Origin: Eonycteris spelaea
Taxonomy: Eukaryota > Chordata > Mammalia > Chiroptera > Pteropodidae
Assembly (NCBI GenBank): GCA_003508835.1
Contig: PUFA01000070.1
Span: 186,001-250,000 of the forward strand
Direction: 5' to 3'
Length of the DNA: 64,000 bases
The translations under genes were made by a program, and so were the position numbers. Shown here piece by piece: positions 32,465 through 43,974 of the stretch (positions are counted from its first letter, which is position 1; each line of letters begins with the position of its first letter). Below the pieces are notes generated by a model. It saw nothing but the letters and a program-made list of their open reading frames with translations. It was not told where the DNA came from and did not search any database.

Positions 32465-33620
32465 TGACAGCTGGCTTTTTTGAATGAGCGACATGGATTC
32501 TTTTAAGGAGATATAATTTTTCTAAATGCTGCCATCCACAAATAGGTTTAGGAAAGAACATCGTAGGTGACATAAATCTTCCTTTCTGAAAAAGGAAACC
32601 AAGTGTTGGATTCCGATTAGTCAATGGAACACAATTAGTTCATCTGAGTTTCATCTCAAATATGTCTGCTGATCTGAGTTAGCTGCTCAGAGTCTAGCTG
32701 ATCCCCTTTCTCTGTCACAACTCTCTAGTTCACATAAAGAAGCAAGAAAAACATTCTCAGATCTTGTATCACTTAAAAAATTTCAAATTATTACTCTGGG
32801 ATGGCTTTCACAGAGGTAGAATAAGCATTATCTCAAATTTCCCATGAGTATGCCAGCCATAATGAAAGGTTGCTAAGAAATACTTTATTTCCATCAAAGA
32901 ACTACTTTGGGAAAATGGAGCCATGGGTGTTCCCCACTGCCCCAGGCTCAAAAGCCCTTCTAAACAGGTTCATTTTAGTTCCTTGAGTATCAGAATCATA
33001 CTGGAAAATTATACCAGATGAAATAGTTACACGTTCCTAAATTACGGGATTATTTTCTTTGCTTCAAGCATTTAGAGTATCTGTATGAGGCAGCCATGAG
33101 CACATATTTCAAGATATTGTCTACACTCATTACCTTGTCTCTTGTTAAGCTGACAGGCCTTCAGACTGCTAAGATTTCCCACCAATTTACACAGCTCCTC
33201 ACTTTCCAGTCATTTCTTCCACCAGAAATTGGCTTAAGAAGTAGAGAGGTAGGAAGCCTGGAATGCATTTAATGGGACACATGAGAAAATACTGTTTATG
33301 TTGGGAATAATATGTAACACACTGCAAACATGTTGAACGTATTCTGATTTCCAAATCCTGTGTAAACGTTTTCTGGCTGATGCCTAGCAGGGGCTGAAGG
33401 TTAGGATGGTTGAACTGTCTTATACTATGCTTGCATAGCTTTTGCTTATCATGCAGGTCAGTCCCGCTTTCATCCTACTGCCAATTTTCTCATCACAACA
33501 CGAAAAATCAATTACTCCAGTATTCTCTTCATACCGCAGTGGCAGGATTATAACAGGGGAGGCATTTTTCACCTTGTTCATGAGTCTTTGACTTCCTGGG
33601 GAACACTACACTGCATCATT
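32465..33620. other. No recognised feature
   Basis: AT-rich single-copy-looking sequence with no repeat, splice pair or notable frame. Confidence 0.45.
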
Positions 33621-33624
33621 TTGC

Positions 33625-34320
33625 CTTATCGGATTGGCAAAGAATAAAAGCCCAACAGTACTAAAAGATGTAGAACAATGAGAGTAGTCACACAATGCTG
33701 ATGGGACTATAACTTGGTAAATCCCCTTGAAAATCAACTTGTCAATATTTAGAATAATTGAAGATATGCATAGCCTCAGACTTAGCAATACCACTTCTAG
33801 GAATAAACTCTGAACATTTGCATGAGAAAACACTTCTAGAATGTTCATTACAGCCTTATTGGTAATTGTAAAATTGGAAACAGGATAAATTTCCATCAAA
33901 AGTACAACAAATTGTGATGTATTTAATGCCCTAGAATACTCTTTAGCAATTGAAATGAATTAGTTAGAGCTGCACAGTTCAGCATGAACACATCTTTAAA
34001 ATATGACGTTAAGCAAAATTTTTAAAAACAAATTGCAGAAGGATGTATATGGTATGAGACTGTTTATACTATGTTTAAAAATAAGCAAAACAATTATCTG
34101 TCCTGTTAACAGATACAATATTACATAGAATTGGCAAACACCAAATTCAGGGTATATATGGTCTTTTGATGGGTTATACAGAGAAATTGGACAGAAAAAA
34201 CAGGAGCTGGAAGTAAATCTATAATTCATTTTCTAAAATAAATACAGTCTGAAACATACAGCAAAATATTAAAATTTTACATTAATGTTCTCTATACTTC
34301 CTATTTTTGAAATGTTAGGG
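33625..34320 (+). mobile_element. 5'-truncated old LINE-1
   Basis: Sense L1: 'ttatcggattggcaaagaat', 'cacacaatgctgatgggactataac', 'agacttagcaataccacttctaggaata', 'attcattacagccttattgg'-type sequence and 'aaaataagcaaaacaattatctg'. Decayed ORF2 C-terminus plus 3' UTR. The antisense frames here are shadows. Confidence 0.8.
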
Positions 34321-34369
34321 GAAAGAAACCATTACTTCTGTGGGTAGTTTATTTTCATTCAGTCAATTG

Positions 34370-34460
34370 AGTTAAGCATCTTCATTAGTCAGGCATTATG
34401 CTAAAAGCTAGAAATCAAAGAGTCCCTGTCCTCAGAGGACTTAGAATCTAATGGGGGCTG
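34370..34460 (-). mobile_element. L2 LINE fragment
   Basis: 'aggcattatgctaaaagctagaaatcaaagagtccctgtcctcagaggacttagaatctaatggg' is antisense L2 3' sequence. Confidence 0.6.
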
Positions 34461-34567
34461 ATCCTGAAACCACCCCCTCTGGCCTCATGGCAATTAATTT
34501 GTACCTCTGTCATCACTTTCTGCTTTATAGTATGGTTTTAGGTTTAATTACATCTTTCCATCTATGG

Positions 34568-34762
34568 CAGTGCTATCCAGTAGAACTTTCTGCAATGATC
34601 AAAATATTCTATTATCTGTGCAGTCCAATATGATGGTCACAGACACTATGCAGCTATTAAACACTTGAAACATAGCTAGTGTGACCGGGTAACTAAATTT
34701 TAATATTAATCAATTTTGATTTAAATAACTACATGTGGTCAGCAGTTACCATACTGGAGAGT
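34568..34762. mobile_element. hAT-Charlie element (MER3/MER58-like)
   Basis: Starts 'cagtgctatccagtagaactttctgc' and contains 'tgcagtccaatatgatggtc', 'gcagctattaaacacttgaaacatagctagtgtgac' and a 3' 'accatactggagagt' that mirrors the start. About 195 bp, non-autonomous. A second, inverted copy of the same family is at 61428-61600. Confidence 0.7.
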
Positions 34763-34764
34763 AT

Positions 34765-34918
34765 GATTGTAGAGTGTATGCTTTCTGAGAGCAGGAACTG
34801 TCTTTCTCATCTTTACAGCCCTGCTTCAAGTCCCACCATCTCCCCCTGCCAGGGCACCTAACCAGATACTCAGTCTCATAGAAGACGTTTGATAAATGTC
34901 TGTTGAGTTGAGTGAGTC
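34765..34918 (+). mobile_element. L2 LINE 3' end
   Basis: 'gagagcaggaactgtctttctc', 'gccagggcacctaaccagatactcagtc' and 'tgataaatgtctgttgagttgagtga' are the L2 3' terminus. Confidence 0.7.
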
Positions 34919-34964
34919 CTATTGGTACCATTAACCAGGAAGTGCTCCAGGGGAATTAATTTAA

Positions 34965-35100
34965 TCTCTGTATACTCATTCATGTATTTATCAAATGCAT
35001 ACTGTACACCAGTTGTGTTCCAAGCTGGTGGGATATAAAAATAAATAAAACATTGTCCCTTTCCTTGAGGAATTATGGTCTTGTCCAGGCAATAGTTCTT
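34965..35100 (-). mobile_element. L2 LINE 3' end
   Basis: 'atttatcaaatgcatactgtacaccagttgtgttccaagctgg' and 'aaaacattgtccctttccttgaggaattatggtc' are antisense L2. Confidence 0.6.
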
Positions 35101-35284
35101 TTAGAAATAAACGGAGGGTTACTCCTGAAGATTTCTTAGCTCTCTTCCACCCTAATATTCTATAAATATATTCACTGAATTTTTCCCATATGCCTATGAT
35201 CACCTGGAAAGTTTATGCAAATGGACAATAAGTCAATAAAATGAAGATATCTAAGCTTGTCGTGAGCCCTTTGGTCTCAACCCT

Positions 35285-35905
35285 TTATTCATTTGACAAA
35301 TATGTACTAAACACTTTAGATGAATGTTCTGATTGTTTCCTCTTCATCCCATTGGGAAGGAGGGATTCTCACCCTAGGATTATTGTGATGGCCAAACACA
35401 TAATACTCAATGCTGGACAGATGAGATTCGAGCTGTTTATTAATCAGAGCCAGGGGGAGGAGGGCACCACACACGGGAAGGGCCACACTGGGGCTGCCCT
35501 AAGGAACAGAGCGAATGACTACTGTGGAGGAAGGTTTCGTATTATCAAAAGGGTGAGGTGCCCCCTTGTTTCTGTGGGAGGATTTGACTGACGCATTTGA
35601 ATCATTCCATGGGCTGGTAGGGAATCCGCTGCTCAGGGATAAGCAGGAAGTGTGCCTCGTTCATTTGATAAGGAGAGTCGTTTGGCTGGGGGCTCTTATC
35701 CAGGAGAGCAGAATAGGGTAGGGAACTTGCAGTTAGGCCATCTGAGGTCGTCCAGTTTTACCACAGATTTCAAGGCAGCATATAACATTGAGCCTTAATT
35801 TTAGGCCTCATACCACAAAGGGCCAGGCACTATACTAGGCACCCTTATGGGCAAGACGAGAACTAGTGGTTCTCGTCCTTATGGGTCTTATGGTTTAAGT
35901 TTCAG
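35285..35905 (-). mobile_element. L2 LINE split by an LTR-like insertion
   Basis: The left L2 part, 'tttattcatttgacaaatatgtactaaacactt' (35283-35315), continues after about 500 bp as 'gggccaggcactatactaggcacccttatgggcaagacgag' (35820 on). Between them, on the minus strand, lies a sequence with AATAAA (antisense TTTATTAA near 35437) and a TG start at about 35817, consistent with a solo LTR. The LTR family is unknown. Confidence 0.4.
35855..35877. repeat. Inverted repeat
   Basis: Arms GACGAGAAC and GTTCTCGTC pair perfectly around TAGTG, inside the L2 remnant. The flanks also repeat 'ccttatggg'. Confidence 0.8.
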
Positions 35906-36017
35906 GGGCGTATTGGGGGAATTAGTGGACTATAATGTGATTTACAATAAAGATGTGTCTTCCCATCTTTCTAACTCTGCGTGCGTCCCGGGACCCAAAG
36001 GAATGGGATGTTTCTTT

Positions 36018-36036
36018 TGGCCACTAGAGGGCGTTT
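36018..36036 (+). promoter_or_regulatory. Candidate CTCF-binding site
   Basis: CCACTAGAGGGCG at 36021-36033 fits every position of the core CTCF consensus (CCASYAGRKGGCR). It lies in non-repeat sequence, in a small GC-richer island (35970-36060). Occupancy cannot be judged from sequence; single core matches also occur by chance. Confidence 0.5.
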
Positions 36037-36099
36037 CCTGCTTTCTGCATAGCTCCCGTTTCCTTGGGTTTAATTGCAATTGTGAATTTAGTGCACTGA

Positions 36100-36362
36100 T
36101 TGATTCTTCGGTACACATCAGAATCACTTGGGAAATTTTTTAAAAAATTTTATCTTGATGACATTGGTAAACAAAATCCAGTAAGTTTCAGTGTACAATT
36201 CAACAGTAAAGTATACATATATTGCATGTGTGTTCATCGCCTGGGAAATTTTTTAAACGGAGGTCTACCCCCAATGATTCTGATTCCATAGGAATAGAAT
36301 TGAGCTTGGGTCTCTATAATCTGACCATGTTTCTCAAGTGATTTTGGTAGGTGAACAGAGAT
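36100..36362 (+). mobile_element. MER5A-like element split by an L1 tail
   Basis: 'gtacacatcagaatcacttggg' before and 'tgattctgattccatagg', 'tgggtctctataatctg' and 'caagtgattttggtagg' after the insertion reconstruct a MER5A-like order. Confidence 0.65.
36145..36241 (-). mobile_element. Ultrashort LINE-1 3'-end insertion in MER5A
   Basis: 97 bp of an L1 3' terminus in antisense. Flanked by perfect 16-bp copies of TGGGAAATTTTTTAAA (36129-36144 and 36242-36257). The same L1 3' end occurs at 24511, 32360 and 57225. Confidence 0.85.
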
Positions 36363-36404
36363 GGATGACCAATTTAGTGAGACAGCCTACATTCTGATTT
36401 TCAG

Positions 36405-36845
36405 GGCTTTATTTTCTCCAGCTTTATTGAGATATAATTGGCATGTAACAGTGTGTAAGTTTAAGTGTGTTGATTTGATATATATTGTAAAATGATACCA
36501 CCATAGCATTAGCTAAACTTCTATCACCTCACTTAATTACCATTTCTTTTTTGTGGTGAGAACATTAAAGATCTATTCTCTTAGCAACTGGCAAGTATAT
36601 AATACAGTATTATTAACTATAATCACCATACTGCACATTAGACCTTCAGAATCCATCTTATAACTGGGTACATGAGTTTTATTCCTTTGGCCAACATCTC
36701 CCTATTTCCCCCACCTCCTGGCCCCTGATAACCAACACTCTACTCTGTTTCTACGAATTTGGCTTTTTCAGATTCCACATATAAGTGAGATCATACAGTA
36801 CTCGTCTTTCTCTGACTCACTTCACTTAGCATAATGCCTTCCTAA
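36405..36845 (-). mobile_element. LINE-1 3' end
   Basis: 'ctccagctttattgagatataattggcatgtaac', 'tctcttagcaactggcaagtatataatacagtatta', 'tcagattccacatataagtgagatcatacagta' and 'cacttagcataatgcc' are antisense L1MA/MB-type 3' UTR. Confidence 0.9.
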
Positions 36846-36849
36846 TGCA

Positions 36850-38455
36850 TATGCTTTTAAGCATAATGAACTTAGCATAAGGCTGCCCTGAGTATGGATG
36901 CAAAATCTGCTTTGAGTTTTGAAGCGAAGTGGAGGTGGGAAGGCTGACTCCATTGCCAATCCCATGCATGCTGTGCTTGTCATCTGGGTTTCTATGGCCC
37001 CATGCTTAAAAACCACATCCTTTAGCTTCTGGCTCTATACCAGCCCCTCTGGCCTGTTGGAACCTGTATGAGTGTCGGAGGCTTGTGGGGACCAAAAGAA
37101 ACAGAAGGATATTATACCTTCCTCATCCATTTTCCTCTCTACCCACTCCCACCTCTCTCCCAAGCCAGACCCCCCCCCCCAAATCTTCTCTTCTCAAAAA
37201 GCAAATGCTCTCAAGCATTCACTTTTACAAGTGGATACCTGAAGGAATCAACAGCCTGCAAATAGCTAAGTTTGAACAGAGTGTAGGCTCAGGTAGGGCA
37301 CCATGCCACAAACAAATAGATCCAGGATATCATCCTCATCTCCTGACTTATTCTTATCTCATTCATTTCTGAGAAACAGGAAACAAGGGGCCATAATAAT
37401 TGGAAACAACCTGATTTTTAATCGCTTTAACCCTGAGTCACTGAGTCTTTAATTTTACTCTTTCTGTTAAGGTTTTTGTGGTGGTTTTTGTTGTTATTGT
37501 TGCTTGTTTTGTTTTGCCAGTGAAACAAAATCTTAAATGAGTTCTTGAGCGATACTTTTAAAATCAGTGTAATTACTTGATTATAAACATTCCTGGAAAA
37601 AAGTTCAAAGGAAGACTCGGGCAAAGAGAGCCAGAGTTATTTAAGGATTACAGACTTCCTTTCAAAGCAGTTATGCTAAATTATGAAAGATGTACTCCCT
37701 AGAAGTTCATCTAGAAAAAGCAAGCATTCCACTTTTAGGTAGGCTGATAATCCATTTCCGCCCTCTGGGTGACTTAAGAAAAAAAAAAGCACTGTTCTAT
37801 TTATTAATTTCATACTTTTTTTTTTTAATCCCAGGGCTAAATTATAAATGCCCCCTTCAACCAAGATGATTAAGTAAGGAAGCCGGTATATCTGGACATC
37901 AGAGCAGCTGATGGAGCATGTGGGAACCTTACCTGGCTCCAAAACTACTTGAGTTCCTTTTTTTTTCCTTTTTAAACCCAACCTAGAAGGCTCATTTCTG
38001 TGCCTATGCAAATTAGAAATTCCTCAGTGCTTGCTCTGAATTACTCACTTGTATCACTCACTTTACCATACAAGAGTAGAACAAGAATTCACTGAATAAC
38101 AACTCAAATGAGGTTCTCTGTCCCAATGCCCAAAACATAAAAAAAAAAAAAAAAAAGGGAAGAATTCTCCAGAAGCATTAAGGTGTGTCAGGGTGTGGAC
38201 TTATAAATTACCCTCTCTTGAACTAAATATGTAATTAGAAATTCCATATCAGATATGCTTACTTTAGATGGTACAACCAGAAAGAATAACAATAACATTT
38301 CTATTAAAATGATAAGAAATAATCTGTTATCGCCTCCTTTTTCATAGTTGTCCTCCATTTACAAAATACATTTCTAAGCAAATCACGCTTCTCAAGAGAG
38401 TAGGAAAAAAGGTAGGCATTTCTTTTTTATATAATACCAAGTCACAATTTAAGCA
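36850..38455. other. No recognised gene; homopolymer runs
   Basis: A C-run near 37171, a T-run near 37820 and an A18 run near 38139-38156. At 37758-37770 the minus strand carries CACCCAGAGGGCG, an imperfect CTCF-like core. Frames up to 111 codons overlap and lack domains. Confidence 0.4.
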
Positions 38456-38459
38456 GTTA

Positions 38460-38640
38460 ATAATAACAGCTACCATTTTCTTGAATGCCTACACCGTGCT
38501 AGGTGGTCTACAAGCTGTATCTCATTTAACTTCCTAACAACTATTATTTTGCCTATTTTATAGATGGGGAAGCCAAGGCTCAGAAAGGCTAAACAATGTG
38601 CTCAATTCACCCAATAGTAAAGGCTGGATGAGGTAACCAA
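38460..38640 (-). repeat. MIR SINE
   Basis: 'taacagctaccattttcttgaatgcctacaccgtgctagg', 'tctcatttaacttcctaacaac', 'atagatggggaagccaaggctcagaaaggctaa' and 'agtaaaggctggatgag' give an antisense MIR. Confidence 0.85.
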
Positions 38641-38644
38641 GTAC

Positions 38645-40615
38645 AGTTGTGTAAGTCCATCACTGCACACAAAGGCAGCCAGCTGAGGAGATAATAGAGA
38701 TTGAAATCCAGTCTGTGATCCACTTGCCAATCCACATACCAGTGGTGCAGGGCCCAGCCAGAGGATGTGCCTTATCTCAGTATGAACAAAGGCACTATGT
38801 GGGCTAGCTGAGGCCCCGGGAATAACCCGGAGTCAAACCCATTGAACCAACTGACTTCGCACGGCATTACCTCACCAAGCTCATCTTCCAATACCTACAG
38901 GTCCCATACAGGTCACAAATGATCTTATTCTTTTCCTCTGGCTGGGTCTGGGGGTGGCCATAAGGGGGAGGATGAGTCTCTCATTGAAAAGAAGTGGATG
39001 GATGCCCTGTCACTTTTGGAGTAGCCTGGCTTTCTGGTTTGATGGGAGGGGTAGTGATTGGGAGCAGCAGCGAAGTACTGTCCTGAAAACTGCCTGACCT
39101 CTGGGAATTTTCCTTGGCCTGCTTTATGGAGTCACTCAGCTGTGGGAGTTAAGATGGCTGTGGATGAATGACTGCAAATGCCCTGATGAGAGCCGCCTCT
39201 TCAGTGCAGTGAGCCAACAAACAGGAATTCCTGCCTGACTCCATCTTGACCTCTGGCCCATCACCTCAGTGACTTCCACATCTCATCTGAAAATGCAGAC
39301 AATAATATTAAGTGTTCCTAAAGTCCTCAAGGGAACGGTGCTCAGAGGCAGCTCTAGAACACATTTGGGGACAGGCAGAATTTATCTTTGGTACTTACAG
39401 TCATCTGTGTAGCCCTTGCTTCTCTGTTTCTCTTTTCTAAGCTTTCTATCAGGAGGGGAAAACTGAGCCAATAAAGACCAGTTAGCATTATAAATGTTAG
39501 GGATTAAAAATATAGATTTTCCCCAAACTATTCTTATTCCAAAGAAAAGGCAAGGGAGGCTTTGCGCAAAGGATCGAATCGCTATCAGGTGAATTTTAGC
39601 AACAGATGAAGACGGGCCTTTCCAGAGGCAGTAAATCATGAAGGTAGTGTGACTAAGGATAGGCTGCCCTGGGAAAATGTTATAGTACATGAACAAATGA
39701 ACAAACAAAAAAAATCACATGCATGTGTAAATCACATGTAATATTACAGTCACTAACATGGTCATTCATGAAAACTATGAGCCAACATCAGGGAAAACTT
39801 CCAGATATAATATGATATATAAAAAACAGGACCCCCCAAAATATGCGAGCGATGGGATACAACTATATAAAAATTATATACATATACAGAGAGAGCCTCA
39901 GAGAGAGCCTGGAAGGTAATATAGAAAAAAATAGAGAATAGAATTCTCTATTGATATAATTTGAGGCTGGTAATTGCTTTTATGTGGTACAAGATATTTG
40001 TAACATTTCACATTTCTGTAGAGCTCTTAAATATTGTATGTTAATATAAACACACTATTGTCAACCAATGCTTGAGAATCTTTATGCTGAGATGTTATGT
40101 TTATCCTAAAAGAATATGCCTCAGTCATTTTAAAAACAAGAAACTGGTTAAATAATATTTAATAACATTGTGATGACTCTGAGAACAGAGAACAATATGA
40201 GGCACCTTCACGCCTTAGAACTTTAACTTTGACTTTGATTTAGAACAAATCAGAGGTATGTGCTTCATGAATGTTCACCAAATAGATTAGCGATTCCTTT
40301 CACAGCAATGTTCAGCTGAACCTCAAATCTCCTTTAGTTCAATTACTACCTTTAGGAGGGGTTTTCTGAATGAACCCTCAGAAGCACATGCTAGATAGAG
40401 AGCTAATAAATACCCATATGTCATTCTCACTTCCCAAATAACAAACAAGATTTTTCCTATAAATGTAATTTGTGCTCTAACATCAAGGAAAAATTACAAG
40501 AGAAATTTCAGGCACTGCAACTAGCTTTTAGTTTGATTGGCTTTATTTGTTAAAGGGAAACTCTGATTTTCTCCAGGTCTCCCATAACCCACCCTCCTGC
40601 TTTTCATCCCCCCAA
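38645..40615. other. No recognised feature
   Basis: 38690-39300 is GC-richer single-copy-looking sequence. A 108-codon antisense frame at 39382-39708 shows no domain. No splice pair or repeat is convincing. Confidence 0.4.
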
Positions 40616-40621
40616 AATCCA

Positions 40622-40650
40622 AAAGAAAACAAAACAAAACAAAACAAAAT
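40622..40650. repeat. AAAAC microsatellite
   Basis: Imperfect (AAAAC)n next to the MIR-like repeat. Confidence 0.9.
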
Positions 40651-40664
40651 CTTGTTGAATCATA

Positions 40665-40805
40665 GACTGCCAAAGCTAAGAGAAACTTTATGAATCATTT
40701 GTTTCAACTGACTCATTTTATAAATGAGAAAACTGTAGCTCAGAAGGTGAAATGAATGACTTGCCCAAGGTCACACAATAGATTAGAAACAAAATCAGGA
40801 CACTT
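40665..40805 (-). repeat. MIR-family SINE
   Basis: 'aatcatagactgccaaagctaagagaaactttatgaatc', 'attttataaatgagaaaactgtagctcagaagg' and 'gacttgcccaaggtcacacaatagattag' are the antisense core of a MIR-type SINE (MIR3-like). Confidence 0.7.
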
Positions 40806-40904
40806 TCTTTTCTTGGGGTAATTATCTTGCTCTAAGATCTTCCAGCCTATGGCATAAATTTAAATGAGTGGGTTCCCCCTCCAATTACACAAGTCACATA
40901 CGCC

Positions 40905-41030
40905 TGCTGTATGAAATGTGAAAAACAAAAAAATATAACAAATATTTAAAGAAGAATATAAAAATTACTCATAATCCCACCTCCCAGAGATATTGACCAT
41001 TAACATACTCTATATATAGTTTTGGTCCTT
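40905..41030 (-). mobile_element. Old L1ME-type fragment, part 1
   Basis: 'aatataaaaattactcataatcccacctcccagagatattgaccattaac' is antisense L1ME 3' UTR. It likely belongs with the fragment at 41455-41700; the 420 bases between (a GC-richer segment with small frames and arms CCCCATGG/CCATGGGG at 41128-41151) look inserted. Confidence 0.65.
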
Positions 41031-41454
41031 AAGACACTACCTCAGATGGACAACAATATATGGCAGCAAGTGTGTATGGGGGTAGGGGAAACTGTGCATG
41101 GCTGAGCCTGCTGCACGATTCTGCTTCCCCATGGAACTTCTCCCATGGGGCAACACTAGCACGTGGAGCCCAGGGTAGACTACAAGGCGGGGGCTTAAAT
41201 CATGTCCATCTTCAGCCATATCCATCCCGGGAGAGAACGACTGAAATGTGAGGGCTTCCCGTTGGGGATCAGAGCTGTCTTTATCTGTCCACTCTCCTAC
41301 ACCTAGATAATAGGCTTATTTACTTTTCAGCTTAAGAAGTACTCCTTTCTATAGGCTCAAATGCATGGGTCAAGGAAGTGTTAGCCTTTGATTCCTCTAG
41401 CTATCACTGAGGACTGAGGCTTTCTGCAAAATTTACTTGCCAATAAATTGTGAA

Positions 41455-41700
41455 CATTCTCCCACATCGGTAAACATTCTTCTATAGCTTAATTTTTAGT
41501 CTCCCCATAAGAATTCACAAATATATGAATCAGCTTCCTGTTTTTGGACATGTAAGTTGTTTCCAACTTTTTACAATTAAAAACAATACCATAACAAACA
41601 AACAGAATTGCTAGATAAAAGAGTATAGGCATTTTAAAGGAATTTCATACATATTACCTAATTAACTCCAGAAAGGAGGTTTTAATGTTCAATTCCTATC
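41455..41700 (-). mobile_element. Old L1ME-type fragment, part 2
   Basis: 'gtaaacattcttctatagcttaatttt', 'tttttggacatgtaagttgtttccaactttttacaatt', 'ggcattttaaaggaatttcatacatattacc' and 'ctccagaaaggaggtttt' continue the antisense L1ME order. Confidence 0.7.
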
Positions 41701-41704
41701 AGAG

Positions 41705-42325
41705 TTGGATTGGACCGTGTTTTAGGTTTGCCAAAATTTAGAACTCACCTCTTTCCTTGATCTGTGTCTCAACTTGATTAATCATGAGGAGACAGAAATC
41801 TCAGATACGAGGAGATAGACATTTCAGGTAAAAATAGAAGCAGTCAAAGGGTTTGTCTTGTCCCTTCATTTCCTACTCAAGACAGAGCTAAACAACATTC
41901 AGATATTCTCTCTGCTCCCTGCCAAGGGGCCATTATTTTGATCGTCTGAGCAGTCCAGGACTTCAGAGCCGACTCAGTGTACTTAGAGGGGACAAAAAGA
42001 ATTTCGCCCATAAATCATAGCCACACTCAGTGGGGGGATGTTTCGTCCGTCACCTTACCTGGGTCAGAAATGGTAGGTGGAGCTGACATCCAAGCATAGC
42101 CCCTTTCTTTTGGGCAGACTCAATACCAATTCCCTCTCCTCGTTTGAGACACTATTCTCAAAACAAAAACAAAAACAAAACAAAAAACAACCATTTAACA
42201 GCAAACAAACAAATTTCTGGACGAGATGGACTTCTTACAGAATTCTGTAAATATTACATGGTTTTTTTTTTTTTCCTTCTCTACCTCGAGGGAAAAGAAG
42301 TCACAGATCCTAGTGTAAGTTGCTT
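41705..42325. other. No recognised feature
   Basis: An A/C-rich simple tract at 42160-42200 ((CAAAA)n-like) and a T12 run near 42261. Otherwise unassigned. Confidence 0.4.
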
Positions 42326-42329
42326 ACTG

Positions 42330-42490
42330 TTGATTCGCTTTATCTTCGTAACAGCCTGTTGTTGTGGGTAATATCGCCATCATCACTTTTATTGTACAGA
42401 TGAAGAAACTGAGGTGCAGAGAAGGTAAATAATTTATGACTCGTAGATGGCAGAGCTGAAAGCACAGCCTTGCTCTAGAGACCATGTCCT
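42330..42490 (-). repeat. MIR SINE
   Basis: 'tttatcttcgtaacagcctg', 'attgtacagatgaagaaactgaggtgcagagaagg' and 'cgtagatggcagagctgaaagcacagcct' form an antisense MIR. Confidence 0.8.
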
Positions 42491-42494
42491 GAAG

Positions 42495-43240
42495 CACACC
42501 ACCTTCAGTTCTGTCTCCTCCTCTGACTGAGATCTCCCATAACAGACCCTTTATTTTTCATTAATAGCAAAACAGACTTAGTCATCCTGAATGCTTGCAG
42601 TGCTCCTCCATTATCTTTATACTTCCGTCTGAATCCTTCCTTCCTACTCCCTATTCTCTTTTCTTGTTTATCTAATTCCGTCTAGTTAAGACCGTTTCTC
42701 TCTGTATGTGGTTTTAAGTTTCTCTCACCTGTGTTTAGAAACCTGTGAAATCACAGTGGCTCAGAGTGGCTCAATTTCTTTTCCTGCCTCTCAGCCCAGT
42801 TTTCAGGTTGACAATGGTTAGTCCATATTTTAATTGCAGTTATATTTCATTATGACTGGCTATGGCAGGCGTGATGCTCAGGAGAAAATAAATAGAATTG
42901 ATTTAATAAACATTTCAACACCCATGAAAGGTATTTCCATTACTCACGCTGACAAAAATGACTTTTACTCGGAAGCGTAAGGGAAGCAGGGAATAGAACA
43001 ATACATTGTGTTGTCGGCATGTTTGTATTAAGGTTCTTTATGAGAGTTTCTCATCCGTTTGCATGCCCTTCCTCCAAGGCACAAGTATGTGCTCTCTTTT
43101 GCAATGGGATTATTGATACTTGAAGAGGTTAGGTGATCTAATTCAAGTGGGTCTGTGATGAGGCAGAACTGCGTGCACACCAACGCTCCTTACTGCTAGT
43201 CCAGTTGCTGGTCCACGGGCCTGTGCAGTTTGGTTCCTTG
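42495..43240. other. No recognised gene
   Basis: A weak MIR-like antisense phrase occurs near 43120-43190 ('gaagaggttaggtgatct', 'tgatgaggcagaactgc'). Otherwise unassigned. Confidence 0.35.
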
Positions 43241-43245
43241 CTTTT

Positions 43246-43250
43246 GAGAT

Positions 43251-43331
<81 letters not shown>

Positions 43332-43348
43332 TATATATATATAATCTC
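43246..43348. repeat. TG/TA compound microsatellite with inverted flanks
   Basis: (TG)n from about 43254 to 43301 followed by (TA)n to 43340. It is bracketed by GAGATTAT (43246-43253) and ATAATCTC (43341-43348), perfect inverted copies. Confidence 0.95.
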
Positions 43349-43349
43349 C

Positions 43350-43970
43350 AGACTATCTTAACTTGAAGATTAACTCTTCATATGGAAAGGAAACTTTTCT
43401 TAATGGCAATAACCATGCCAAGATATGTGTGATAAATTTCTTAAGGAACATCGGTCAGCTTGAAAAGAAAAATCATCCACATTGCCTATATTTATCAGTG
43501 ATATCTGATAGGAGGATCAGGTACCAAAGAAGTAAAAGATGGGTCTGAACCTCATTCTATGCGGCAACTCTTGCAAACCCCAGATAGGCTGGCGGCTTCA
43601 CGCAAGGTACTCAATCTGCCTGGAATGCTCCTCCATTTGTGCTTCCTTTTCTTTTCCTGTAAAACATTCTCTTCCTCCTCTTTGTATGGTCATAAGATAT
43701 AATAATTTATGAATTGTCAGAGATGTAACAATTTGTATATAATATGTAAAAATACATTGTGTACACGCACATGTATTGTGCATATATATACACACACACA
43801 TGCATAAATGTAATTGTGTTTATTTTAAATAAATTGCAGGTTTTTTTGTCCTGTTTTTTTCTTGGCTCACCCATTTTCCCCTCTTCTCCCTCTTCTCACA
43901 TGAGCCACCCTGTATCCTTCCATAGTTTCATCATGGCTCATATAATCCTATTTAAATAAATACACACACA
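43350..43970. other. No recognised feature
   Basis: AT-rich. Small frames of 61-67 codons on both strands; short CA/TA simple runs near 43780-43800 and 43960-43975. Confidence 0.4.
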
Positions 43971-43974
43971 TATT

